Part shown: piece after piece, positions 38,988-48,269 of the stretch
How the letters are laid out: the number at the start of each line of letters is the position of its first letter
How positions within the stretch are numbered: the first letter of the stretch is position 1
Assembly (NCBI GenBank): GCA_039978075.1
Contig: JBDWCA010000002.1
Span: forward strand, 558,001-622,000
DNA length: 64,000 nucleotides
Direction: 5' to 3'
DNA from: Anderseniella sp039978075
GTDB taxonomy: Bacteria > Pseudomonadota > Alphaproteobacteria > Rhizobiales > Aestuariivirgaceae
The notes under the pieces: generated by a model
The model's input: only the letters and a program-made list of their open reading frames with translations
The model's database searches: none
What the model was told of the DNA's origin: nothing
Made by a program: the position numbers and the translations under genes

Positions 38988-41858
38988 CTAAAACGCACCC
39001 CATTTGTAGTCGAATTTGAGATCCTTTAACTTGGCAGCTTCCTCTGCAGTAAGTTTGCACGCCAACGCACAATTGACCGCACCTCTGTAGCGAAATCCCG
39101 CATTTACCGGATCAGATATAAGATTTTCAAATTCGTTCTTCAGTTGGATTTTAAGGTCACGCCGTCGTTTTCGCTCTTTCCCACTCAACTCCTGTTGTGC
39201 ATCTGACGAAGGAGAGCCCTCCAGTATTTTTGCATGTTTCCTGCCAATGGCGATCATGATTTTCTGAGTGTCATAAGTCGCAAGGGGCGTTTGATTGTTG
39301 TATATCCACGCTGCAGTGTTTGCGAAACTTTCTGATCCGCACAATTCGCCCATAAGGCCCCACTGCGCATAATTCACGATTTGCGCATGGACGCACTTGC
39401 CCAGAAACTGGACGCTGGAGTCGCATTGTCGAATTGGTTTTGCGCAGCCTGACGCGTAAGGTTGAAACCAGAACCTTCGAAGAGTTTCATACTCTTCATA
39501 GGTAGCAGGCAACTTTGATATTACATGCTTGAGAATCCAGAACTTTGTCTGTGACATGCGGGCAGTTGACGGGGATAGCTGGGGGATGTCCCACGCCCTG
39601 CCGGCCGTTAGCGGGCTAATCAGTTGCAGGCACTTCTGTACTTTTTCCCCGCTGCTCCAACTTTGATAATCAGAGTTTATTTTTTCAAGAACGCGAAGCA
39701 CGTTGTCGGTAATATCCGGTCCGCATATCTTTTCAGGCGGGGCAGACAATGGCGTCGTACTGGGCTGTTGCGGGGTCACGGCAATGGTGGTCAGGTCACC
39801 TTGCTTTACATGGCGACTTCTTCTTTTTCGTTCTTCACAGCGTTTTTCGCCTTCCGCATCGACCTTGCGGCGCAGGTCAGCGGCTTCATTTTCTTTTTCA
39901 GCGGCCCGCGCATCCAGGTCGTTGGCGCGTTGGTTCAACTCTTCCGCCTTGGCATTTTGAAACTTCTGGCTGGACGTGTTTCCATCTTCGCCCGCTTGTG
40001 CCGCACCGTCTGCCGCCTGCCTGGCGATGTCACGCCAGGACTTGGCGCTTTCACGCGCAGATGTGGCTTCTGCGTCCGCGATATCGGCGAGTGACCGCCA
40101 ATGTTCTGTATCTGCGCTGGTATCCAACGTGAAGCGAGGGCATGCCTTCGAAGCTTCACGTGTGGCAGAGCCTGGCTGGGATGTGACAGTGGCGGGCCGT
40201 GTCACGGAGATCTGCATCTCAATTGTTTCCTGCATACGCTCGACAGCCTGGGTGAGTTTCGCCATCCAGTAGTCGCGCAGATACTTTTTGTACAATTCGG
40301 GCATCTGTTCAGGGTCTTGAGCTTTCTCGCGGAACAATTTTACCAGTTCCAGGACGCCCTCCAGATTGTCAGCATCCAGTTTGCTCAACTCATTGAGCAA
40401 CGCGAGCGCAAGGTCAGGACGAAATTGCGCCAGCACCATCAGATCACGCCCGAGGCCCTGGCCTGCTCCGATAATCTGAGGATCATTCATGAATTCAGAA
40501 AACCGCCACCGTTCCAGAAACTCCTTGATGTCGTCTGCCGTATAAATCTCCTGGTCGATGCGCATGACGCCGTATTCCGTGTAGTCCACGTCTTTGCGAT
40601 CATCGATTGCATCTTCTTGCTGTTTTGGGAGCGAAAGCTTGAACTCGATCTTGACGGACTCCGGCGCAAAGGCTGTCTCGGGGGAGCTTTGATACCTGGC
40701 ACACCAACTTGCCTGTTTCTTCAGGCGCGCCGCGTCCTCGGCATCAGCATTTTCGCTGAGTACCTTCGCCTGGTTTTCCTTGTCTTTTGCCTTGGCTTCA
40801 TATTCCTGTGCCCGCTTTTCAAGCTCTTCCGCCTTGCCCTGCAAAAACTGTTCGCTGGAGGCGATACCTGATTTCCTGGCATATTCGGCTCCTTCGCGTG
40901 CACTCAGGGAAACGACACGCCATCCACGCGCGGCATCGCGGGCCATGGCGGCTTCACCAAGGAGATCACGGGACTGTTCACGCCAGTAGTCAGCATTCCC
41001 CATCAGCGCAACAAGACGGGCACAGGAGCCTGGAAGCTCGGACTTGCCAGATTCAGGTCGCGCCGACAGTTCTGTGTTTTCATGAGTTCGCGGCGCTTCT
41101 GCACTGTTGAACCGGCGCATTGGAGCAGCTCCGATTGGTCTGTAGACCCGGCCTGCGACCAAGGTAATCAGTTCCTGCGGAGTTGCGATTGCAGGGAGTT
41201 TGTGAAACGGGTCCAGCTCGAAGTTCCTGAACAGCGATTGAGTATGGGCGTGTTGTGACAGACCATCCTGCTCGCGCGTTGCGATTATCTGCTGCAGCCT
41301 GTCAGTATCGCATTTGGGATCGACCTTCATCGCAAGTGAGTTTGCTTCAAGCGCCTTGCACTCCGCATATGCAGAGACCACCATGAGGAGAGTAATCTCC
41401 TCATTCACGTAGTTTGAATAGTCGATCAGCTGTTTTTTGCTGATGGATTTATCTCTATCAAGAGTTTCCTGGGATGTAACAAGAACGGCGTTTAGCTCGG
41501 AATACTTACCCTGATAAAGATCAACCAGGCTTCTGTCATAAAGTGCTTCTGAACCGGCGGTGTCTGCTTCGATACAATGGGCGCGACGGGAGGTCATATC
41601 TATGTAGACCCGCAGTGCTTTCCGGCTACCACCGTTGAATGGAACTACGGTATTGCTGCACGCTGCATATCTGGAGTCCGAAGGACCAGGCTGCAATTCG
41701 GGGAACGATGGCTTCGGAACCGGTTTTAGAGTGGGGAACGCGTCTTCAACAATTTTCAACCCGGTCTGAGCTGAAACACTGGTTGACGTGGTCAGGCACA
41801 AACCGGCCACGACGCCCGCAGTGATCGCCCATTTCATGCCTATGCCCGATTTGCACAT
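38988..41858 (-). CDS. Large exported protein with duplicated coiled-coil module
   Basis: From ATG 41858 the protein has about 956 residues; ATG 41837 is an equally plausible start. A signal peptide (MKWAITAGVVAGLCLTTSTSVSA) is clear. Two related helical modules, about residues 288-386 and 584-674, share WRxxxxxxxxEAxxAR, AEYA/AAQA, SSxxFxxxKAEEL and KENxA patterns, each ending in Cys. Between them is a helical region with LLNELSKLDADNLEGVL. A conserved-looking C-terminal domain has several cysteines. I recognise no family. It follows the von Willebrand A gene by 7 bp, so the two form an operon and may interact at the cell surface or in the periplasm. Confidence 0.72.
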   Translation of the reverse strand: MCKSGIGMKWAITAGVVAGLCLTTSTSVSAQTGLKIVEDAFPTLKPVPKPSFPELQPGPSDSRYAACSNTVVPFNGGSRKALRVYIDMTSRRAHCIEADTAGSEALYDRSLVDLYQGKYSELNAVLVTSQETLDRDKSISKKQLIDYSNYVNEEITLLMVVSAYAECKALEANSLAMKVDPKCDTDRLQQIIATREQDGLSQHAHTQSLFRNFELDPFHKLPAIATPQELITLVAGRVYRPIGAAPMRRFNSAEAPRTHENTELSARPESGKSELPGSCARLVALMGNADYWREQSRDLLGEAAMARDAARGWRVVSLSAREGAEYARKSGIASSEQFLQGKAEELEKRAQEYEAKAKDKENQAKVLSENADAEDAARLKKQASWCARYQSSPETAFAPESVKIEFKLSLPKQQEDAIDDRKDVDYTEYGVMRIDQEIYTADDIKEFLERWRFSEFMNDPQIIGAGQGLGRDLMVLAQFRPDLALALLNELSKLDADNLEGVLELVKLFREKAQDPEQMPELYKKYLRDYWMAKLTQAVERMQETIEMQISVTRPATVTSQPGSATREASKACPRFTLDTSADTEHWRSLADIADAEATSARESAKSWRDIARQAADGAAQAGEDGNTSSQKFQNAKAEELNQRANDLDARAAEKENEAADLRRKVDAEGEKRCEERKRRSRHVKQGDLTTIAVTPQQPSTTPLSAPPEKICGPDITDNVLRVLEKINSDYQSWSSGEKVQKCLQLISPLTAGRAWDIPQLSPSTARMSQTKFWILKHVISKLPATYEEYETLRRFWFQPYASGCAKPIRQCDSSVQFLGKCVHAQIVNYAQWGLMGELCGSESFANTAAWIYNNQTPLATYDTQKIMIAIGRKHAKILEGSPSSDAQQELSGKERKRRRDLKIQLKNEFENLISDPVNAGFRYRGAVNCALACKLTAEEAAKLKDLKFDYKWGAF

Positions 41859-41865
41859 GATCGGT

Positions 41866-43269
41866 TCAATCTGCTGCCAGGCCTCGTACCCGTACATAAT
41901 CGATCAAGACGTTCCCCTCTCCCTGAAGACCTTTGTTCTGATCGTTCAGCCCGAATGCGAAAAACAGGTTTTTCTTCGCCCGGAGCATCTTCAGGTTCTC
42001 AGTCTTGAATGTACGGTAGTCCGGCTCGTTTTCAGAAGAATAAGTGCCTGACATGCTGTACGAGCGACCAGTTTTCTTCAGGATCAGGATAAAGTCTCGC
42101 TTGGCGTATTTCTCGCCCAATCCGTGCGCTTTCCAGCGCTCGGTGGTTGCTTGATATCCGGTGTCTTTTGAAGACTCGATTATGGTGTCAAAACCGGCAC
42201 GCTTGCCGCTTTCATTCTTCACCAGCGAGGTCATCATACTAACCCTTCCACCCTCCAGTTTGGGCCACAGGGCAGCGGCAATCCAGTTTTCGTGGTCGTT
42301 CCTCGTACCGACATAGAAAGCTTCCGTACCTTGCTGGGCTTCAATCCTGAACTTGGCTTCGATTTCCCAGTCCCCCTTCGGCAGGGCACCGGCGTGGGAG
42401 ATGACATTCGTCATATCTTCCATTGACGGGTTACCGGCAGGAGCGCCTGCAATCATCAGCAGTTCGCCAGCCTCGGCGATGTAACGATCGGGATTTGGAC
42501 TGGCAACTGCCCATCCTTCTGCGAGGTTGTCGCCGTCAAACTGGTCCTCGAAGACCGTTTCGTATTTGGGCGGCTCTTCAACTTTTGGCGCCTGGGCCAC
42601 AACCACCGGCTTTGCAACGTCGGCGCGCACCTCGTTCATCGCATCGGACAGACTGGCGGCATCGTTTGCCGCAAACATCTTGCCATTACCGTTCTTGGAG
42701 ATGCATTCAAGCTTGGCACGCTGCTCGGTAGACAGGTCAAAGCCCACTACATGAATCTTGGTGGTGACACCGGCATCATTGAGTGCCTTGGCTGCAGCGC
42801 ACGGATCGCCGTCGCAACTCTCCAGCCCGTCTGAGATCAGCACGACCGTATTATCCTGCCCCTTCTGCTCCTGCAGCCACCCGGCTGACTCCCTGAGGGT
42901 GTTGGCAATCGGTGTCTGGCCCTTGGGAGTGATGAAGCTGAATGCATTGTCCGCCTCTTTCGTTGAAAAATGGCCGATCGGGTTCATCAATTCCATGTCG
43001 TCGCATTCGTTCAACTTGCGATCGAAACGGTGGCCGTAGGCAATCAGCCCCATTTTTGCGCCTGCCGGCATCTTTGTCGTGAGGTCTTTCAGTACCGTCT
43101 TGGCAATCTCAATCTTGGGCTTGCCGTCAATCTGGCCCCACATGGAGTTCGACGCATCAAGCACGAACATGACGTTTTTCTGAGTGTCTGCGGAGGCCGG
43201 CGCACTTATGAAAAGCACGAGAGTTGCCGTGGCAGTTAAGGTCATGGATTTTATCAGTTTGGCGGGCAT
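41866..43269 (-). CDS. Exported von Willebrand factor A-domain protein
   Basis: The 467-residue protein has a signal peptide (cut near PASA), then a vWA domain (residues about 30-215) with intact MIDAS: DASNS, the Thr of GQTPIANTL and ISDGLES. A Cys pair (CDGDPC) lies after the third MIDAS motif, as in Ca-activated chloride-channel-like bacterial proteins. The C-terminal half (about 245-467) looks like a beta-sandwich of the concanavalin/DUF1349 type (EDQFDGDNLAEGWAV at its start). It should bind a protein or glycan ligand through Mg2+. It is first gene of a pair with the large exported protein. Confidence 0.85.
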   Translation of the reverse strand: MPAKLIKSMTLTATATLVLFISAPASADTQKNVMFVLDASNSMWGQIDGKPKIEIAKTVLKDLTTKMPAGAKMGLIAYGHRFDRKLNECDDMELMNPIGHFSTKEADNAFSFITPKGQTPIANTLRESAGWLQEQKGQDNTVVLISDGLESCDGDPCAAAKALNDAGVTTKIHVVGFDLSTEQRAKLECISKNGNGKMFAANDAASLSDAMNEVRADVAKPVVVAQAPKVEEPPKYETVFEDQFDGDNLAEGWAVASPNPDRYIAEAGELLMIAGAPAGNPSMEDMTNVISHAGALPKGDWEIEAKFRIEAQQGTEAFYVGTRNDHENWIAAALWPKLEGGRVSMMTSLVKNESGKRAGFDTIIESSKDTGYQATTERWKAHGLGEKYAKRDFILILKKTGRSYSMSGTYSSENEPDYRTFKTENLKMLRAKKNLFFAFGLNDQNKGLQGEGNVLIDYVRVRGLAAD

Positions 43270-43529
43270 TTGTTGCTCCCGGTTTGTGTTGTCTCAACAA
43301 GCCTCATTGTCAGCCATGTTGGCCGACAGGCGCATTAAAGTTCACTGTTCGGGAAGCCCCCGGTTTCCCCTGTTGCAGAATTACGCATGGCAAAACGGAC
43401 TGGAAATGAACAGATCGAAGGAGTTGCGGGTGCCTTGCGCTATCAACCCGCGGGCGCGTATTCCTGCTCTGGCAAATCTGGACAGGAATGGCGGTTGCTG
43501 TCATTCCCCATTTGGGGAATAGCCGTCCG

Positions 43530-44654
43530 TCAGGTTTTCACCCAGGTCAGCAGGCTTTGCAGATCGGATTGGCGGCAAACGCCCATCTTTGACATAACGC
43601 TGCGCAACTGCTTGCGAACGGTGTCGTAGCGTACCTGCCGGTATTCGGCGGCATCTCTCAGGGAAGCCCCCGCGGACAGTGCTTCAATCAATTCAAGTTC
43701 TGCATGCGAGAGTTCATAAGCCCGTTGCAACGCATCGCGCGGAAGCGGATCGGCAGGGGCTGGTATTTCAAAAGCAAACATAGCAACGACGTCGCTCGGG
43801 TAGCCCTGACTTTCTGGATTGCTGACTGGTGTGAGTTTTCCTTTGACCGGGGTGGGCGATCCCGTAAGCCCGTTCAATATGAACCTGTCGTCACCATGTT
43901 CGACATCCTTGTCGTGCCGACCCGGCGCGACCAGCCGGGCTTCCATGGCCAACTGATTGAGCTCATCTCCCAAATACAGCCGGCCATTGCGTAACATGGC
44001 CGGATACTGGCGAAGAGCCCTGGCGCCGGCGGTATTTGAAAAATGAACCTTGCAATCGCTGCCGATGGCGACTGTCGGCTGCTCTGTCACATGACACATG
44101 GCCTGAAAGGCTTCCGTCTGGCGCCGCAACTCGCCCAGCTTCATGTAGGTCTGTAGTGACGTTTTCATGTGTGGCAGCAGAGTTTCCAGGATAGCCACCT
44201 GTTCAGTGCCGATATTGCCATGGGCTACTGATCTCTGGACGGAGAAACCGGCGAGTAATTCGGGGGTGTGGAGTGCGGCGATGCCGGCGAAATACCTCAA
44301 ACCGTGAGGCGCCAGAAAGTCGTTGTAGAACTCATCGCGATCTATTTCGGTTTCGCTGAAAGCTTGATGATCGTGCACGATCGCCGACTGCCGCGTTGTC
44401 AGCAGCTTTGGGATGCGCGGGTTTTTCGATTGATAGTGCTCCAGGTAACTTTCGTTGATGCCGATGTGTTCTGTTGACTTCAACTCGACATAGCGTCCGG
44501 AAGACAGGTCAACAATCTCCAGATTGGAGAAGACCCCGCCGACGAGATCGTTCAGGGATTTGAGGAAATCTTCCCATGGACGCTCACCGACGCCTGCCTC
44601 ATTGGCAAGCCTGATCGCACTCAGAATTTTTTCCGTCCCGGCCAACGCGGACAC
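43530..44654 (-). CDS. LuxR-family transcriptional regulator
   Basis: The 374-residue protein has an N-terminal sensory region of about 300 residues without an evident receiver or classic autoinducer motif. A C-terminal LuxR-type helix-turn-helix follows (LSHAELELIEALSAGASLRDAAEYRQVRYDTVRKQLRSVMSKMGV). It resembles a group of alphaproteobacterial solo LuxR regulators. It is transcribed away from the histidine kinase. Targets are unknown; the vWA operon downstream in the same direction is a candidate, separated by 260 bp without clear features. Confidence 0.85.
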   Translation of the reverse strand: MSALAGTEKILSAIRLANEAGVGERPWEDFLKSLNDLVGGVFSNLEIVDLSSGRYVELKSTEHIGINESYLEHYQSKNPRIPKLLTTRQSAIVHDHQAFSETEIDRDEFYNDFLAPHGLRYFAGIAALHTPELLAGFSVQRSVAHGNIGTEQVAILETLLPHMKTSLQTYMKLGELRRQTEAFQAMCHVTEQPTVAIGSDCKVHFSNTAGARALRQYPAMLRNGRLYLGDELNQLAMEARLVAPGRHDKDVEHGDDRFILNGLTGSPTPVKGKLTPVSNPESQGYPSDVVAMFAFEIPAPADPLPRDALQRAYELSHAELELIEALSAGASLRDAAEYRQVRYDTVRKQLRSVMSKMGVCRQSDLQSLLTWVKT

Positions 44655-45144
44655 CTCATTGGAGTTCGCTCCGTCACAGTCAATTATGAATTACACAGGG
44701 ATACAAGCCGAAATTTTGGACCTCATTGAACATCCACCGGGGCCGAGCAAAAGACAAGTCAGTCCAGCCGGGTCGATTCCATCATATTCGATTCCCGAGA
44801 ACTGCGCGTAAAGAACCCATGACAGTTCCAGTGGAGTATTGCTGGGTTAGAATCCCCGCGACCTGATAGACTGAAGAAAATGAGGCCTGATTTTAGGAGT
44901 CTTGCGGATCGACTGACCTAATCTGCTACTTCCTGTCAAACGCCAGGCGTGCCTGCGTGCAGGCAGCACGGTGCAGTGGAATTGTACCGGAAACGTAAGT
45001 CGGCAACCGGAAGCATTTTTTCAGGAAAATTGTTGTTATTGAGACCGGATAAGTTCCGTCCGGTGCAGGTGTTGTTCATACTCTAGTTGTAACATCATTT
45101 GCTTTATTACAAGTTGCATCAGTTCCGAGAGATCGTGATCCACA
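44655..45144. other. Divergent intergenic region upstream of the hybrid kinase
   Basis: This 490-bp segment lies between the LuxR-type gene (minus) and the histidine kinase (plus). No credible coding frame is seen. The only structure noted is a palindrome TGCCTGC-GT-GCAGGCA at 44950-44965, which could be an operator or a small hairpin. I found no sigma-54-type match here. Confidence 0.5.
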
Positions 45145-48100
45145 ATGAAAAGTATTGGTTTCAATAAGGTTTTCTGGACCCTTGTAATTTCCCTATTCAT
45201 GTCTGGCGGGGTGATTTTTTACCTTGTTCAACTGCATACTGACGAAGTGCGTCAGAGAATTTTACTGGAATCGGCAAGAACAAATGCGCAGCTCGTCGCG
45301 ACTGTCCAGGAGTTTTATTCGAAAGAGGTCGTTGCGCGGGTCAAGAATCTCGCAGGTCTCACGGTCACCCACGATTTTCGCGCAACGGACAATGCTATTC
45401 CCTTGCCAACAACCCTGACAATCGAGCTGTCCAAAGAATTCGAGTCCAGTGGTGCCCCGTCAAGTTTTCGCCTGATCAGCGAATACCCGTTTCCGCTGCG
45501 CAAAGACAGGAAACTGTCCGACTTTGAAAAGCGTGCCCTGGTTTCACTGGTCAAGGAGCGGCAAAAGGAGTTTTTTGGTGACATTGTGGATGCAGAAAAG
45601 CGCATCTTCAGCTACGCCACTCCGGTGATCATGAGTGAAACCTGTGTTGCCTGTCACAATACGCGCCCGGACTCGCCGAAACAGGACTGGAAGGTGGGCG
45701 ACGTACGCGGTGCGCTGGTCATCTCTCAGGCAGGCAGTGCCACAGGCACGGCCATGCCTGCCAGTCTGAAGCAGATTTCCCTGTTCCTTGTGTTGGTCTT
45801 CGTGTTGACGACGGCTCTGCTGGCATTGCTCATCAGACGCTATCGCCGGGTGCATGAGGAGGTCCGATCCCTGGCTTCATCAGCGGTCGAACAGAACCAG
45901 GCGCTGGAGCAGGCCAATCTTGCTGCGGAGGCCAGCAACAAGCGTCTCATTGATGCGATCGAGGCGTTGCCGGATGGTTTCGTGCTTTATGACAAGGATG
46001 ATCGTCTCGTTGTCTCGAACCAGAAGTACAAGCAAATCTATGCCGCCAGCGCCGATCACATCAAGCCGGGCAACACGTTCGAGGAAATCATCCGAAAGGG
46101 TGCCGAGGCAGGCCAGTACAACCTTCAGGGTAAATCCCTCGATGGCTGGGTTGAAGAGCGAATTGCCGCGCATCGGGAGAAATCCGGGATGGTCGAACAG
46201 CACCTCGGCGATGGCCAGTGGCTGCGCATCATCGAACGCGGAACCGGTGACGGCGGTACGGTCGGTTTCCGGGTTGATATCACCGAGCTGAAAGAGCGCG
46301 AAGCCAAGTTGAAGCGCAGCGAAGAGCAGTTGAGGACGACCGTGCGATCGGCGCTTGATGCGATTATCGTGATCAACGACCACGGGGAGGTCATGGAATT
46401 CAATCCGGCCGCCGAACAGATCTTCGGTTTCACCCGCGACAATGTGGTTGGCCGGATGATGTCCGAATTTATTATCCCGCATCGTTACCGCAATGCCCAT
46501 GAAACGGCGATCACGCACTTCCTCAATACCGGGGAAGGTCCGTTGATCGGCCAGAGGATCGAGATCGAGGCGTTGCATGCCGAAGGTCATGAATTCATGA
46601 TCGAACTGGCGATCCAGCAGGCTGAAGGGCCGGATGGTCCAATCTTTTTGGGTTATGCCAGGGACGTAACAGAAAAGAAGGCTGCCGAAGCGCAAATACT
46701 TCAGGAGAAGGAGAGAGCTGAAGTTGCAAACCGGGCGAAGGCCAGTTTTCTGGCAATGATGTCACATGAAATTCGAACACCCCTGAACGGTGTACTGGGC
46801 ATACTTGGTCTGCTCGGGGACGAGACCGACAGGACGGAACAGCAACGCCTGATCCGAACGGCTCGTGTCTCCGGCAAGGCACTGCTGACCATCATCAACG
46901 ACATTCTGGATTTTTCGACACTGGAGGCTGGCCGGCTTGATCTGGACGAGGAGGTGTTCCTGGTCGATTCACTGATCAACGGGGTCGAAAGCCTTGTTTC
47001 ACACCGGGCCAGGGAAAACACGGTCGATCTCAGCATCAAGATCGGCAAGAACGTGCCGGAAGCGGTAACAGGAGATGCGGGTCGGATTCGCCAGATCCTG
47101 CTCAATCTGACCTGGAACGCCATCAAGTTCTCAGAGGGTGGGCAAGTCGAGATTACAGTGAGCCAGCAAGTTCGAAAGGCCGACGTATCGACAGTTCGGT
47201 TTTCCGTCAAGGATACCGGAATCGGCATACCGGAAGAAAACCATGATGAACTTTTCTCCGAGTTCTCTATGCTGGATGCTTCCTACTCGAGAAAATTCGG
47301 TGGTACCGGACTGGGGCTGGCGATATCGAAATCGCTGGTGCTCAACATGGGCGGTAAAATTGATTTCAAGAGCAGGGCTGGCAAAGGAAGCACTTTCTGG
47401 TTCGACCTGCCGATGACGATTGCTGATGCGTCTGACGCGATTCCCTTTGATGAGCTTGAAAGCGAAGAGGACATTCCCGGTGTCGACCAGCTCAGGGTGC
47501 TGCTGGCAGAGGACAACACCACCAACCAACTGGTGATCGGGAACATGCTGGAGCGGCTCGGGTGTCTCGTCGATATTGTCAGTAATGGCATTGAGGTTAT
47601 AGATTCCGTCCAGAGTCGGCCTTACGATGTAGTGCTCATGGACATATCCATGCCGGAAATGGACGGCCTGGAGGCTACTAAACAGATCCGTGCGCTGGAT
47701 AGTGATGTGTCGAAAATTCCGATCATCGCCCTGACCGCCTATGCTCTTGATGAGGATCGGCAAACCGCCCTGACTGCCGGCATGGATGAATTTGTCGCCA
47801 AGCCTGTGTCCCGCCTGGAGCTCGCGCGTGCCATTGCCCGTCAGTCGGAAACCCGAAAGCATGGGACAATCGTTTCTGGACGTGACCCCGAGGATGGGGC
47901 CAGCTTCGACATGAGTGTCTTCAACACGGTGGTCGGCGGCATGTCGCCGGACACGCGCAAAAATGCGTTGACTGCTTTTGGGTCCGAACTGGAAACCTGG
48001 ACCGGCCAGATAGCGGAAGCAGCAAAGAATAAAGATATCCAGAGCCTGGAGAAATCCAGTCACTCGATAAAAGGCGTAGCCGGTACTTTCGGTGCAAGTG

Positions 48101-48243
48101 CACTGCAGGCACTCGCTGCCAGGGTCAATACATATGCCCGTGGTGACAAACCGGAACGCGCCCTGGAACTGGCGCAAGAACTGGGAAAGCTCTGTGAGCT
48201 AACTTTGAATGCTCTTAATGAGTTGATTGCACGGGCCGACTGA
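45145..48243 (+). CDS. Hybrid histidine kinase with heme-binding (Tll0287/DUF3365-like) sensor, PAS, receiver and Hpt
   Basis: The 1032-residue membrane kinase has helix 1 (about 10-30), a periplasmic domain with CVACH (Cys167, Cys170, His171) that predicts covalent haem c, helix 2 (about 205-228) and a coiled linker. Two PAS domains (about 255-370 and 385-515) follow, then HisKA (SHEIRTPLNG, His near 541), HATPase (to about 770), a receiver (LLAEDN...LMDISMPEMDG) and a C-terminal Hpt (SSHSIKGVAGTFG). The layout indicates an internal phosphorelay whose output is likely the adjacent NtrC-type activator, 26 bp downstream. The haem suggests sensing redox state, O2 or NO. Confidence 0.9.
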   Translation: MKSIGFNKVFWTLVISLFMSGGVIFYLVQLHTDEVRQRILLESARTNAQLVATVQEFYSKEVVARVKNLAGLTVTHDFRATDNAIPLPTTLTIELSKEFESSGAPSSFRLISEYPFPLRKDRKLSDFEKRALVSLVKERQKEFFGDIVDAEKRIFSYATPVIMSETCVACHNTRPDSPKQDWKVGDVRGALVISQAGSATGTAMPASLKQISLFLVLVFVLTTALLALLIRRYRRVHEEVRSLASSAVEQNQALEQANLAAEASNKRLIDAIEALPDGFVLYDKDDRLVVSNQKYKQIYAASADHIKPGNTFEEIIRKGAEAGQYNLQGKSLDGWVEERIAAHREKSGMVEQHLGDGQWLRIIERGTGDGGTVGFRVDITELKEREAKLKRSEEQLRTTVRSALDAIIVINDHGEVMEFNPAAEQIFGFTRDNVVGRMMSEFIIPHRYRNAHETAITHFLNTGEGPLIGQRIEIEALHAEGHEFMIELAIQQAEGPDGPIFLGYARDVTEKKAAEAQILQEKERAEVANRAKASFLAMMSHEIRTPLNGVLGILGLLGDETDRTEQQRLIRTARVSGKALLTIINDILDFSTLEAGRLDLDEEVFLVDSLINGVESLVSHRARENTVDLSIKIGKNVPEAVTGDAGRIRQILLNLTWNAIKFSEGGQVEITVSQQVRKADVSTVRFSVKDTGIGIPEENHDELFSEFSMLDASYSRKFGGTGLGLAISKSLVLNMGGKIDFKSRAGKGSTFWFDLPMTIADASDAIPFDELESEEDIPGVDQLRVLLAEDNTTNQLVIGNMLERLGCLVDIVSNGIEVIDSVQSRPYDVVLMDISMPEMDGLEATKQIRALDSDVSKIPIIALTAYALDEDRQTALTAGMDEFVAKPVSRLELARAIARQSETRKHGTIVSGRDPEDGASFDMSVFNTVVGGMSPDTRKNALTAFGSELETWTGQIAEAAKNKDIQSLEKSSHSIKGVAGTFGASALQALAARVNTYARGDKPERALELAQELGKLCELTLNALNELIARAD

Positions 48244-48269
48244 AACTCTAATTGAATTGCGAGGCACGA

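Noticed and set aside
47131..48177. 348-residue minus-strand frame inside the hybrid kinase
   Set aside because: Covers the antisense of HATPase, receiver and Hpt domains; shadow.
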